From contig NZ_JAEHOH010000011.1 of the NCBI RefSeq assembly GCF_016522505.1, positions 1 to 64,000 of the forward strand: a stretch of DNA of 64,000 nt, written 5' to 3'. The DNA is from Leucobacter chromiisoli. Lineage in GTDB: Bacteria; Actinomycetota; Actinomycetes; Actinomycetales; Microbacteriaceae. Positions 42,267-50,244 of this stretch are shown here, one piece after another (the first letter of the stretch is position 1; the number at the start of each line of letters is the position of its first letter). The notes beneath the pieces were generated by a model that was given only the letters and a program-made list of their open reading frames with translations, did not search any database and had not been told where the DNA came from. The position numbers were made by a program, and so were the translations under genes.

Positions 42267-44933
42267 TTACTCGGCGGTGCCCCGCAGCGAGCGCTTGCGG
42301 GCCGCGAGCACGGTTCCGGCGCCTGCGACGAGGAGCAGGGCTCCCCCGAGCACGTAGCCGGTCAGCTCGCCGCCGGTGCTGGCGAGGCCGCCTGCACCGC
42401 CCCCGGCACCGTTGCCGTTCCCGTTCTCGCCCTCGTCGCCCGGGCCCTGGCCCGGGTCGTCGCCGACGTTGAGGGTGACGGCGTCGGACTCCGCGACCAC
42501 GGCGTGATCGTGGTCGTAGAGCACGGCCTTGATCTGCGCGCCGTCATCGCCGTCGACGATCTCGTACTCGAGGGCGTCGCTGAGGGCGCCGTTCAGAACG
42601 GAGAACTCGTCATCGCCTGAGCGCTGGATGAACCAGTGCCAGTGATCCTCACCGGTCTCGGGATCCTGCACCGCGTTCAGCGAGGCGACGTCACCGATCT
42701 GATACTCGTCGGCCAGGCCCTCGATCGTGATCGAGGTCTGCGGGGCCGGCTCGGAATCCTCGGCCACGTTGAGCGAGACCGGGTCGGACTCGGCGACCAC
42801 CGCGTGATCGTGGTCGTAGAGCACGGCCTTGATCTTCGCATCGTGGTCGCCCTCGGCGACCTCGTACTCGAGCGCGTCGGTCGACGCCCCCGAGATCACG
42901 GAGAACTCCTCATCGCCCGCGCGCTGGATGAACCAGTGCCAGTGATCCTCACCGGTCTCAGGGTCCTGCACCGCGTTCAGCGACGCGACGTCGCCGATCT
43001 GATACTCGTCGGCCAGACCCTCGATCGTGATCGAGGTCTGCGGCTCGGGCTCTTCGCCGTGATTCTCGACGTGGATGGTCACCGGCTCGGAGGAGACGTA
43101 CTCCTCACCGTTGTCGTAGGTGAGGCGGGCCATCACCCGGGCGCCGTCGAACTCGTCGGAGACCTCGAACGCGTACTCGGCCGAGTTCTCGCCTTCCACG
43201 GTGGTCCACTCGTCTTCACCCGGCAGCTGCACGAGCCACTCGAAGCGGGTGAGGACCGACTCCGGGTCGACGCTCGCCGTGAGGGTCGCGGTGTCGCCGG
43301 AGTGGTAGTGGTCGGAGAGGCCGCCGACCGTCACCTGCTGGTGCGCCGGGGCGCCGTGGTCGTCCACCTCCACGGTGACCGCGTCGGCTGCGAGCACGTT
43401 GCCGTCGGCGTCCAGCAGTTCCGCGGTGACCTCGGCGTTGTTCAGCGCCTGCTCGGCGATCATCTGGAGCTGGGCTCCGGCAGCGCCGTCGACGCGGACG
43501 GGCTCGTCCTGGTCCACGCGCTGCACGTACCAGCGGAAGCTGCCGCCTTCGACGGCGGGCTCGGCGTTGGCGGTCAGGGTGATGGGGTTGCCCTGGTGGT
43601 AGTGATGCGCGAGGCCCGAGATCGTCAGGTCGTACTCCGGCGCCGGAGCCTCGCTGGGAACGTTCAGCGCCACCGGGTCGGACTCGGCGACCACGGCGTG
43701 ATCGTGGTCGTAGAGCACGGCCTTGATCTTCGCATCGTGGTCGCCCTCGGCGACCTCGTACTCGAGCGCGTCAGTCGACGCCCCCGAGATCACGGAGAAC
43801 TCCTCATCGCCCGCGCGCTGGATGAACCAGTGCCAGTGATCCTCACCGGTCTCAGGATCCTGCACCGCATTCAGCGAAGCGGTGTCGCCCACCTCGTATG
43901 CATCGGCCAGGCCCTCGATCGAGATCGTCGTCGCGGGGGTCTCGTCGCCGCTCGCCTGGATCGTCACGGGCTCCGATACGACCTGGATCGGCGGCAGGTC
44001 GAATCCGTCGACGCCGAAGTCGCGGCCGCCCGAGACGGTCGCACGGTACTGCGCGCCATCAGCTGCTGCGACGGTGAGTGCCGCCGCGGTCTCTCCGTCG
44101 AGCAACTGCCACTCGGCATCGTCCGAGGCGCGGGTCTCCCAGGCGAAGCTGCCGAAGTTCGCACCCTCGGGTGCCTGGACAGCGGACAGGGTGACCTGCT
44201 CGCCGCTCTCGAACTCGCCGTCGGCGCCGGAGATCGACAGACTCTGCGGTGCGGGGACCACGGTGAAGGTGTAGGTGGCCGAGTTGGTGGTGCCGGTCTT
44301 GCTGCCGTCGGCGCTCGCCACGTCGGCCTGGGCCGACAGCGTGTAGGTGCCGGGCTGGGTGAAGCCCCAGTTGATGTGCTCGTGGTTGAGCGAGGACTGG
44401 TGGATGGTGCCCGGGAGCTTCCAGCCCTCATTCAGTCGCTGGACAGGCGTGCCCCCGCGTCCGGTGGTCCACAGGTAGGCCTCTCCCCCGTCCGGCGCCG
44501 CCTGCACGTCCACGTTGATGTCCACGGTCGCGTTGGAGCCGAAGTGGGACTGCAGGTTCATGCTGTCCCAACCGGGCCACAGGAGATCGGGGTCGTCGAG
44601 CGGGGTCAGCGGCAGGTAGTACAGATCCTGCGGCGCGTCGGCGGGGGCATCTGCGGAGGTCAGATTGATGGCGTAGGCATCGCTCTTGACCTGCAGGTTC
44701 ACGTTCTCGGGACTGCGGAGCACGCCGTTTCCGGTGACGTCCTCCTTCAGCATGAGCTGCGGATTGTTGTCCTCATCGAGGTTGAGGAAGAAGGTGTCGA
44801 CGTGGCCGCGGTCGAGGGTGACCGGATCGTCGAGCACCTCCGCCGCGAACGCCGGGGTCGGAGCTGCCAACCCGGCGAGAAGCGCGAGGGCGCCGACTGC
44901 GGCGCCACCTCGCAAGCGGGAAGAGACGGTCAT
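42267..44933 (-). CDS. Sortase-anchored surface protein with a repeat domain and His-rich Ig-like repeats
   Basis: This 888-residue protein has a signal peptide (1-30, ends APTPAFA), an anchored-repeat domain (about 32-220: LDRGHVDTFFLNLDEDNNP, then HEHINWGFTQPGTYTLSAQ), and about six Ig-like repeats. Three nearly identical repeats carry HWHWFIQRAGDEEFSV and KAVLYDHDHAVVAES; two others carry LAHHYHQGNP and LSDHYHSGDT. The end is LASTG (about 850), a membrane helix and RKRS, a class E sortase (LAXTG) signal. AAAGG precedes the ATG at 44933. The histidine pairs suggest a surface metal store that feeds the downstream transporter (inference). Confidence 0.9.
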   Translation of the reverse strand: MTVSSRLRGGAAVGALALLAGLAAPTPAFAAEVLDDPVTLDRGHVDTFFLNLDEDNNPQLMLKEDVTGNGVLRSPENVNLQVKSDAYAINLTSADAPADAPQDLYYLPLTPLDDPDLLWPGWDSMNLQSHFGSNATVDINVDVQAAPDGGEAYLWTTGRGGTPVQRLNEGWKLPGTIHQSSLNHEHINWGFTQPGTYTLSAQADVASADGSKTGTTNSATYTFTVVPAPQSLSISGADGEFESGEQVTLSAVQAPEGANFGSFAWETRASDDAEWQLLDGETAAALTVAAADGAQYRATVSGGRDFGVDGFDLPPIQVVSEPVTIQASGDETPATTISIEGLADAYEVGDTASLNAVQDPETGEDHWHWFIQRAGDEEFSVISGASTDALEYEVAEGDHDAKIKAVLYDHDHAVVAESDPVALNVPSEAPAPEYDLTISGLAHHYHQGNPITLTANAEPAVEGGSFRWYVQRVDQDEPVRVDGAAGAQLQMIAEQALNNAEVTAELLDADGNVLAADAVTVEVDDHGAPAHQQVTVGGLSDHYHSGDTATLTASVDPESVLTRFEWLVQLPGEDEWTTVEGENSAEYAFEVSDEFDGARVMARLTYDNGEEYVSSEPVTIHVENHGEEPEPQTSITIEGLADEYQIGDVASLNAVQDPETGEDHWHWFIQRAGDEEFSVISGASTDALEYEVAEGDHDAKIKAVLYDHDHAVVAESDPVSLNVAEDSEPAPQTSITIEGLADEYQIGDVASLNAVQDPETGEDHWHWFIQRSGDDEFSVLNGALSDALEYEIVDGDDGAQIKAVLYDHDHAVVAESDAVTLNVGDDPGQGPGDEGENGNGNGAGGGAGGLASTGGELTGYVLGGALLLVAGAGTVLAARKRSLRGTAE
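42474..42743 (-). repeat. Ig-like repeat, copy A
   Basis: This is a 90-codon unit, third of a set inside the surface protein gene and the most C-terminal. It lies exactly 300 bases from copy B. It shares long identical DNA runs with B and C but has diverged in the middle, where codons for the unit's GDDGAQIKAV differ. Confidence 0.85.
42774..43043 (-). repeat. Ig-like repeat, copy B
   Basis: The DNA is nearly identical to copy C over most of its length (about 42781-43000), including synonymous positions. This points to recent duplication or gene conversion within the gene. Confidence 0.88.
43672..43935 (-). repeat. Ig-like repeat, copy C
   Basis: The DNA is nearly identical to copy B but separated from it by two diverged HYH-type repeats. 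It diverges only toward its N-terminal side on the protein (about 43880-43935). Confidence 0.88.
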
Positions 44934-44980
44934 TGATGTGCCTTTCTCATCCGGAACAGCGGGTTCCGAATAGTTAATAA

Positions 44981-44995
44981 CAAGAATCATTATCG
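44981..44995 (-). promoter_or_regulatory. Zur/Fur-like box upstream of the surface-protein gene
   Basis: Read on the minus strand the site is CGATAATGATTCTTG, which matches the actinobacterial Zur consensus TGAAAATGATTTTCA at 10 of 15 positions, with the left half strong. It is 47 bases upstream of the ATG at 44933, a place where a repressor could block transcription. Confidence 0.55.
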
Positions 44996-45281
44996 ATACA
45001 CACTCAGGAAGCGGCCAGGATCGAATCATCCGGCGGAGCTTCACCCCGGCGGCGCCGGCCCTGAGCGGGGCATGCGGTCTACTGCTGGTTGTCAACCTCC
45101 TCACGATGTCGGAGCGACTCGAGCCCTTCGGGCCCGCAGCCGCAGCGCGGCGCTCCCCCTGCGGCAAGATGGTCGAGCCGGTGGGAGTGGCCGGAAGCGG
45201 AACGACCGGGAGACCCCGCACGGTCTCTCATCGCCATGGTTCGCAGCCACCTCCCTGGCCGGCTCATTTACCAACCATAGA

Positions 45282-45296
45282 TGATATTGATTCTCA
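45282..45296. promoter_or_regulatory. Zur-like box beside a plus-strand -10
   Basis: TGATATTGATTCTCA agrees with the Zur consensus TGAAAATGATTTTCA at 12 of 15 positions and is near-palindromic. It sits just upstream of TATAAT at 45299-45304. It might act on the divergent surface-protein gene as well, about 350 bases away. Confidence 0.6.
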
Positions 45297-45423
45297 TTTA
45301 TAATTAGACCTCAGCCTAATCAGATCCCCAGTGAACGTCAATATGGGGGGGTTCTTGCGCGTCACGGCGCACGCACCCACCGGCGATAGGCTGGGACGAC
45401 TCGCAGACGAGAAGGGGGACGGC

Positions 45424-45906
45424 ATGAGCACGGAACGAGTAGCGGTCGTCACAGGAGCGGCGCGGGGCATCGGTCGCGCGACGGCGATCGCGTTCGCGCG
45501 TGCGGGGTATCGCGTCGCGGGCGTCGATATCGCGGCTCCCGCCAGCTCCGCGATGGACTACGGCCCCGCCACCCCCGAGGATCTCGTGCAGACCGGGAGG
45601 CTCGTGGAGGATGCCGGTGGCGAGTGGCTGCCGGTCATCCTCGATCAGCGGGATCGTGCGGCGGTGAGCGAGGGGTTCGCGCAGATCGTGGAGCGGTTCG
45701 GCGGCGGCGAGCCGACCGGCGACGTCGAGCAGGACGAGCGGACCGCGGCGGATGCGCAGCGGAAGAAGCTCCCCCTGGGTGTCCCGTGGATCGAGCCCGA
45801 GGACGTCGCCCCGCTGGTGGTGTTCCTCGCCTCCGAGGAGGCGCGCATGGTCAGCGGCACGAGCTTCGCCGCGACCGGAGGCGACAGCGCCAACTTCACG
45901 GCGTGA
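45424..45906 (+). pseudogene. SDR oxidoreductase with an internal in-frame deletion
   Basis: This 160-residue frame keeps the SDR N-terminus (VAVVTGAARGIGRATAIAFA) and the C-terminus (PWIEPEDVAPLVVFLASEEA, then VSGTSFAATGGDSA) but lacks about 110 residues between FGGGEPTGDV and the tail. The lost part includes the NNAG strand, the catalytic Ser and the YxxxK pair, so no SDR catalysis is possible. Full-length relatives of this type are about 270 residues. GAAGGGGGAC precedes the ATG, and the stop overlaps the MFS start (GTGA). It may persist as a leader for the MFS gene. Confidence 0.75.
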
Positions 45907-47201
45907 GGGCGAGCCCCGGCCGCCCCCCCGCGCTCCTCGGCGCCCAGCTGCTCTTCAACGTCGGCTTCTACGCCGTCGTCCCGTTCATCGCGGTGGTGCT
46001 CACCGAGGACTTCGGAGTGGGCGGAGCGGCCGTCGGACTCGTCCTCGGCGTGCGCACCTTCGCGCAGCAGGGCATGTTCCTCGTCGGCGGCGCGCTCACC
46101 GACCGGATCGGCGCCCGGACGACGATCCTCTGGGGCTGCGCGGTGCGCATCGCGGGCTTCCTCGCGCTGGCGGCCTCGCTCTGGACGGAGGAGCCGCGTC
46201 TCGGCCTGTTCATCGGCGGGACGGTGCTCACGGGGCTCGGCGGGGCGCTCTTCTCGCCCGGTCTCAACACGCTCGTCGCCGAGGCCGAGCTGGCGCGGTC
46301 CCGCGCGGATCCCGCTCCGGGACGGCGAGCCGCGCTCTTCGCCTGGCTGAGCGTGACCGGCGAGGTCGGCGCCGTCGTCGGGCCGCTGATCGGCGCGGCG
46401 CTGCTCGACTGGGGGTTCGCCGCCGTCGCGGGCTCGGGCGCCGGTTTCTTCGCCGCGATCAGCGCGTTCCTGTGGTGCGCGCTGCCGCGGGAGCCGGATC
46501 GGCGGCAGTCCGCGAGGCGGGACCCGAATGGTCGGCGGCGCCATCGGAATCGCGACGCGACGCGACGCGCACCGGGGTCGCCGCGACCGGGCTGGGCCTC
46601 GCTCAGGGATCGCCGCTTCGCGGCGTTCGCCGCGCTGCACGCGGCGGATCTGCTCGCCTACAATCAGCTCTACCTCACCCTGCCGCTCGAGCTGCGCAGC
46701 ATCGACTCCGCCCCGCAGCTCGTCGGCCTCATGTTCGCCTGGGTCTCGATCCTCACGATCGTCCTGCAGCTGCCGATCGCCCGCTGGTGCGCGAGGGTCG
46801 GATCGGCGACGGCGCTGCGCACCGGGTACCTCACGGGTGCCGCCGGCTTCCTCGTCCTCGCCACGGGCTCCGCCGCCCGCATCTCCCCGCAGGCGCACCT
46901 CCTGGCGGTGGTGCTCGCCGTCTCGTGCCTCACGCTCGGGCACCTGACGGTGAACCCGACGGCACTGGGGCTCGTGCCCGGCTTCGCGCGCGGCGGCCCC
47001 ACCGGCTCCTACTTCGGACTCCTCGCGAGCTGCGGAGGCGTCGCGGTGCTCGTCGGCAACCTCGCCGCGGGCGGGCTCTTCGCGTTCGCGTCCGCGACTC
47101 CGGCGCCGTCGGCGGCGGCCGCGCTCCCCTGGGTGTTCATCGCGGCGCCGCTCCTCCTGTCGGCGACGCTCGCCCCGCGGCTCGTCAGACCCCGGGTCTG
47201 A
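45903..47201 (+). CDS. MFS transporter (multidrug-efflux type)
   Basis: This 432-residue membrane protein has 12 helices of the major facilitator type. Motif A-like loops are seen: FLVGGALTDRIGARTTILWG after helix 2, and the cytosolic centre loop (about 195-235) is Arg-rich. The GTG at 45903 overlaps the preceding stop by four bases, so it depends on translation of the deleted SDR frame. The substrate is unknown. The sequence pattern is of the MdtH/Rv1258-like drug exporter class. It ends at a terminator and tRNA on the other strand. Confidence 0.85.
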   Translation: MRASPGRPPALLGAQLLFNVGFYAVVPFIAVVLTEDFGVGGAAVGLVLGVRTFAQQGMFLVGGALTDRIGARTTILWGCAVRIAGFLALAASLWTEEPRLGLFIGGTVLTGLGGALFSPGLNTLVAEAELARSRADPAPGRRAALFAWLSVTGEVGAVVGPLIGAALLDWGFAAVAGSGAGFFAAISAFLWCALPREPDRRQSARRDPNGRRRHRNRDATRRAPGSPRPGWASLRDRRFAAFAALHAADLLAYNQLYLTLPLELRSIDSAPQLVGLMFAWVSILTIVLQLPIARWCARVGSATALRTGYLTGAAGFLVLATGSAARISPQAHLLAVVLAVSCLTLGHLTVNPTALGLVPGFARGGPTGSYFGLLASCGGVAVLVGNLAAGGLFAFASATPAPSAAAALPWVFIAAPLLLSATLAPRLVRPRV

Positions 47202-47216
47202 CCGCCGCGCATGCGA

Positions 47217-47259
47217 AACGGCCCCGACCGCGGGAATCACTCCCGGGCCTGGGGCCGTT
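47217..47259. terminator. Terminator between the MFS gene and tRNA-Leu
   Basis: The outer stem AACGGCCCC pairs with GGGGCCGTT; an inner hairpin of GCGGGA with TCCCGG-like bases adds to it. It follows the MFS stop by 15 bases and lies just 3' of the tRNA on the opposite strand, so it may serve both. Confidence 0.75.
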
Positions 47260-47269
47260 CTCATTCGCG

Positions 47270-47355
47270 TGCGCGAGGGGGGACTTGAACCCCCACGCCC
47301 TAATACGGGCACTAGCACCTCAAGCTAGCGCGTCTGCCAATTCCGCCACCCGCGC
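47270..47355 (-). tRNA. tRNA-Leu (GAG anticodon)
   Basis: The acceptor stem pairs GCGCGGG (5') with CTCGCGC (3', one G-U), followed by discriminator A at 47270. The D-arm GGCGGAATTGGCAGACGC, the anticodon arm GCTAGCTTGAGGTGCTAGT with GAG in the loop, a long class II variable arm (GCCCGTATTAGGGC) and the T-arm GGGGGTTCAAGTCCCCC are all in place. CCA is not encoded. The long variable arm is as expected for Leu. Confidence 0.97.
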
Positions 47356-47517
47356 GAATGTTGCTGCTTCGGCCGATCCGCTCTCGCTCACCGGCCGAAC
47401 AGATAATAACTTAGCACGGATCACCCGCACCTCACGAATCGGGTCGGGCCCGCCGGGCGCGTCGCCCCCGATCGGGCTGATCCCGCCCACGGGATCCCGG
47501 CCCGCGGCCCAGCCTGG

Positions 47518-49338
47518 TCAGCCGTCGCTCATGCGCAGGCGCCGGCGCAGCAGTTCGATCCGCTTCTGCAGCTGGGTCACGCTGGCCTGGGCCACCGCTG
47601 GGCCGCCGCATACGCGGCGCAGCTCGGTGTGGACCGCGCCGTGAGGCTCGCCGGAGACCTTCGACCACATGCCGACCAGGCTGTTCAGCAGCTTGCGCTG
47701 CTCGCCGAGGGTGCGGTGCAGCGCCTCGGGCGCCTGAGCGCGCTCGGGCGGGTGCTCCAGCAGGCCCTGCTTGGTGGCGCTGCGCTTCGCCTGCCTCGCC
47801 TGCCGCTGCTGCAGCAGCGCCCGCACCTCCTGCGGCTCGAGCAGCCCGGGGAAGCCGAGGAAGTCGAGCTCCTCCTCGCTCTCGACCTCGGCGTAGCCGC
47901 CGAACTCGGCGCCGTCGAACACGGCGCGGTCGAAGTGCGCGTCGGATCCGAGCGCCTGGTATCTGAATTCCTCGCCCTCCGCGAGCTCGGACGAGGCGCG
48001 ATCCTCGCGCTCCGCCTCGGCCATGAGCGCGGCCTCAGCGTCCCACATCTCCTCGGCCGATTTCGGCCCCTCGAGCACGTGGCCGCGCTCCTTCTCGAGC
48101 TCGGCGGCGAGCTGCATGAGGGCCGGCACGTTCGGGATGAACACCGAGGCGACCTCGCCGCGCCGCCGCGACCGCACGAAGCGGCCGATCGCCTGGGCGA
48201 AGAACAGCGGGGTCGACGAGCTGGTCGCGTAGACGCCGACCGCGAGGCGCGGCACGTCGACCCCCTCCGACACCATGCGCACGGCGACCATCCATCGGGA
48301 GTCGCCCTTGGAGAAGGCGTCGATGCGGTCGGAGGCCCCCGCGTCGTCGGAGAGGATCAGCGCGACCTCCTCGCCGGTGAGCCGGTGCAGCTGCTGCGCG
48401 TAGGCCTTCGCGGAGGCGTGGTCGGTCGCGATGACGAGGCCTCCGGCGTCGTGGATCTGATGCCGCACCTCGGTGAGGCGGCGGTCCGCCGCCTGCAGCA
48501 CCTTCGCGATCCACTCGCCGGACGGGTCGAGCGCGGTGCGCCAGGCCTGGGAGGTCACATCCTTGGTGTTCCCCTCCCCCAGCGCGGCCTCCATCTCCTC
48601 GCCCGCCGAGGTCTGCCACCGCATCTTGCCCGCGTAGACCATGAAGATCACGGGGCGCACGATGCCGTCGGCCAGCGCGCGCCCGTATCCGTAGTCGTAG
48701 TCGGTCATCGAGATCTTCGAGCCGTCGCCCTGCGGGGCGTACTGCACGAACGGGATCGGCGCGTCGTCCGAGCGGAACGGCGTTCCCGTCAGGGAGAGCC
48801 GGCGCTTCGCGGTGCCGTAGGCCTCGCGGATCGCGTCGCCCCAGCTGAGGGCGTCGCCGCCGTGGTGCACCTCGTCGAGGATCACGAGCGTGTCGGTGGC
48901 CTCCGTGAGCAGGCGGTGCTGCACGGGCTTCATCGCGACCTGCGCGTAGGTGACGGCGACGCCGTGGAAGTGGCCGCCGTAGCCGAGGCCGTCCCCGTTC
49001 GCATAGTGCGGGTTCAGCCTGATCCCGGCCCGTGCCGCGGCGTCGGCCCACTGCGTCTTCAGATGCTCGGTCGGCGCGACCACGATCACCTGGTCGACGG
49101 TGCGGTTGGCGCGCAGGATCGACGCGAGCCTGAGCGCGAACGTCGTCTTGCCCGCGCCGGGCGTGGCGGACGCGAGGAAGTCGCGCGGCTCGGTCTCGAG
49201 ATAGCGCCGGATCGCCTCCTCCTGCCACGCCCGGAGCGTGCCCGCCGTTCCGTGCGCGGCGCGCTCCGGATACGCCGGAGGGAGGTGTTCGGCGGCACTC
49301 GTCCCGGGGAGGTGGAGGCCGTGGTCCGAATCTGTCAC
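47518..49338 (-). CDS. SF2 DEAD/DEAH-box helicase
   Basis: This 606-residue ATPase has the SF2 helicase fold. Walker A is ATPGAGKTTFALRLAS (about 60), motif II DEVHHGG, motif III-like SLTGTPFR, and the second RecA domain has VRMVSEGVDVPRL and QAIGRFVRSRR. The C-terminal third (400-606) is helical and charged. It resembles actinobacterial helicases near the RadD/XPB type; the substrate is not clear. It starts with GTG at 49338 and is divergent from the SGNH gene. The region 47360-47517 between it and the tRNA is otherwise empty. Confidence 0.88.
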   Translation of the reverse strand: MTDSDHGLHLPGTSAAEHLPPAYPERAAHGTAGTLRAWQEEAIRRYLETEPRDFLASATPGAGKTTFALRLASILRANRTVDQVIVVAPTEHLKTQWADAAARAGIRLNPHYANGDGLGYGGHFHGVAVTYAQVAMKPVQHRLLTEATDTLVILDEVHHGGDALSWGDAIREAYGTAKRRLSLTGTPFRSDDAPIPFVQYAPQGDGSKISMTDYDYGYGRALADGIVRPVIFMVYAGKMRWQTSAGEEMEAALGEGNTKDVTSQAWRTALDPSGEWIAKVLQAADRRLTEVRHQIHDAGGLVIATDHASAKAYAQQLHRLTGEEVALILSDDAGASDRIDAFSKGDSRWMVAVRMVSEGVDVPRLAVGVYATSSSTPLFFAQAIGRFVRSRRRGEVASVFIPNVPALMQLAAELEKERGHVLEGPKSAEEMWDAEAALMAEAEREDRASSELAEGEEFRYQALGSDAHFDRAVFDGAEFGGYAEVESEEELDFLGFPGLLEPQEVRALLQQRQARQAKRSATKQGLLEHPPERAQAPEALHRTLGEQRKLLNSLVGMWSKVSGEPHGAVHTELRRVCGGPAVAQASVTQLQKRIELLRRRLRMSDG

Positions 49339-49407
49339 AACGTTCTAGACTAGCCGGTAGAAGCGACAGGTCCCATCACGACCGCGCTCGAGAGAGGGAG
49401 GGACCAG

Positions 49408-50244
49408 TTGCCCGAGGAGCACTCGACGACCACGCCCGAGGAGCAGGGCATCGAGCTGCCGTGGTCGCGTTTCGTCGCGATCGGCGACTCGTTCACCGAG
49501 GGCGTCGGCGATCCCGAGGCCGAGAGCCCGGGCGGGCTGCGCGGGTGGGCCGACCGGTTCGCCGAGGTGCTGGATCGCTACGACGACGAGTTCGCCTATG
49601 CGAACCTCGCGGTGCGCGGCAAGCTCATCAAGCAGGTCGCCGAGGAGCAGGTGAACCAGGCCCTCGATCTGCGCCCCGACCTCATCTCGGTGTGCGCCGG
49701 CGGCAACGACGTGATCCGGCCGGGGTCCGACCCCGACGAGGTGACGGCTCTGCTCGAGCGGGTGGTGGAGCGCCTGCGCGAGGGAGGCGCGACGGTGCTG
49801 ATGTTCACGGGCGTCGACGTCGCGTTCCAGCCGGTCTTCCGGTCGATCCGGGGCAAGGTCGCGATCTTCAACGAGAACGTGCGCAAGATCGCGCAGAAGC
49901 ACGACTGCGTCGTCGTCGACCAGTGGGCGATCGAGGAGCTGCAGGACAGCCGCTACTGGGCCACCGATCGGCTGCACCTGAACGCGCTCGGCCACCACAC
50001 GATCGCCCGGGCGGCGCTCGACGCGCTCAACGTGCCTCACGAGCTCCGGCCGCTCGACCCGCCTCCCCTGCCCGTGCGGAGCTGGCGGCAGGCCCGCAAG
50101 GAGGATGTCGTGTGGGCCCGCGAGCACCTCGTGCCGTGGGTGATCCGCCGCATCAAGCATCAGTCGTCGGGCGACCACGTGCAGCCGAAGCGCCCGGAGG
50201 CCGTGACGATGCGCGCGCCCCGCCACGGCGGCGCCGCGGAGTGA
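49408..50244 (+). CDS. SGNH/GDSL-family hydrolase
   Basis: This 278-residue esterase or lipase-like enzyme has the GDSL nucleophile block (AIGDSFTEGVGDPEAE, Ser at about 26), the oxyanion GGNDV, and the catalytic TDRLHLNALGHHTIA (Asp-x2-His). No signal peptide is seen, so it is cytoplasmic. The start is TTG at 49408 with GGGAGGGA nine bases before it. The stop overlaps the MFS start by four bases (GTGA). The last 80 residues are extra and basic (RSWRQARKEDVVWAREHL). Confidence 0.9.
   Translation: MPEEHSTTTPEEQGIELPWSRFVAIGDSFTEGVGDPEAESPGGLRGWADRFAEVLDRYDDEFAYANLAVRGKLIKQVAEEQVNQALDLRPDLISVCAGGNDVIRPGSDPDEVTALLERVVERLREGGATVLMFTGVDVAFQPVFRSIRGKVAIFNENVRKIAQKHDCVVVDQWAIEELQDSRYWATDRLHLNALGHHTIARAALDALNVPHELRPLDPPPLPVRSWRQARKEDVVWAREHLVPWVIRRIKHQSSGDHVQPKRPEAVTMRAPRHGGAAE

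Larger units (their letters stand above)
44934..45423. promoter_or_regulatory. Divergent regulatory region of the surface-protein gene and the SDR/MFS pair
   Basis: This 490-base gap has no supported gene. It is AT-rich at both ends (44965-45005 and 45265-45325) and GC-rich between. It holds two Zur-like boxes, a perfect TATAAT on the plus strand at 45299-45304, and an inverted repeat ATTAG-n8-CTAAT at 45303-45320 directly over the expected transcription start. Separate entries give the boxes. Confidence 0.65.

Noticed and set aside
45301-45322. A strict DtxR/IdeR box next to the Zur-like box
   Set aside because: Only the half-sites agree (about 10 of 19 positions) and the spacing is off by one; it is kept only as part of a regulatory-region note.
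45903-47201. A possible frameshift within the MFS gene at the Arg-rich loop
   Set aside because: The frame stays open, and helices continue on both sides; an Arg-rich central loop is normal for MFS proteins.
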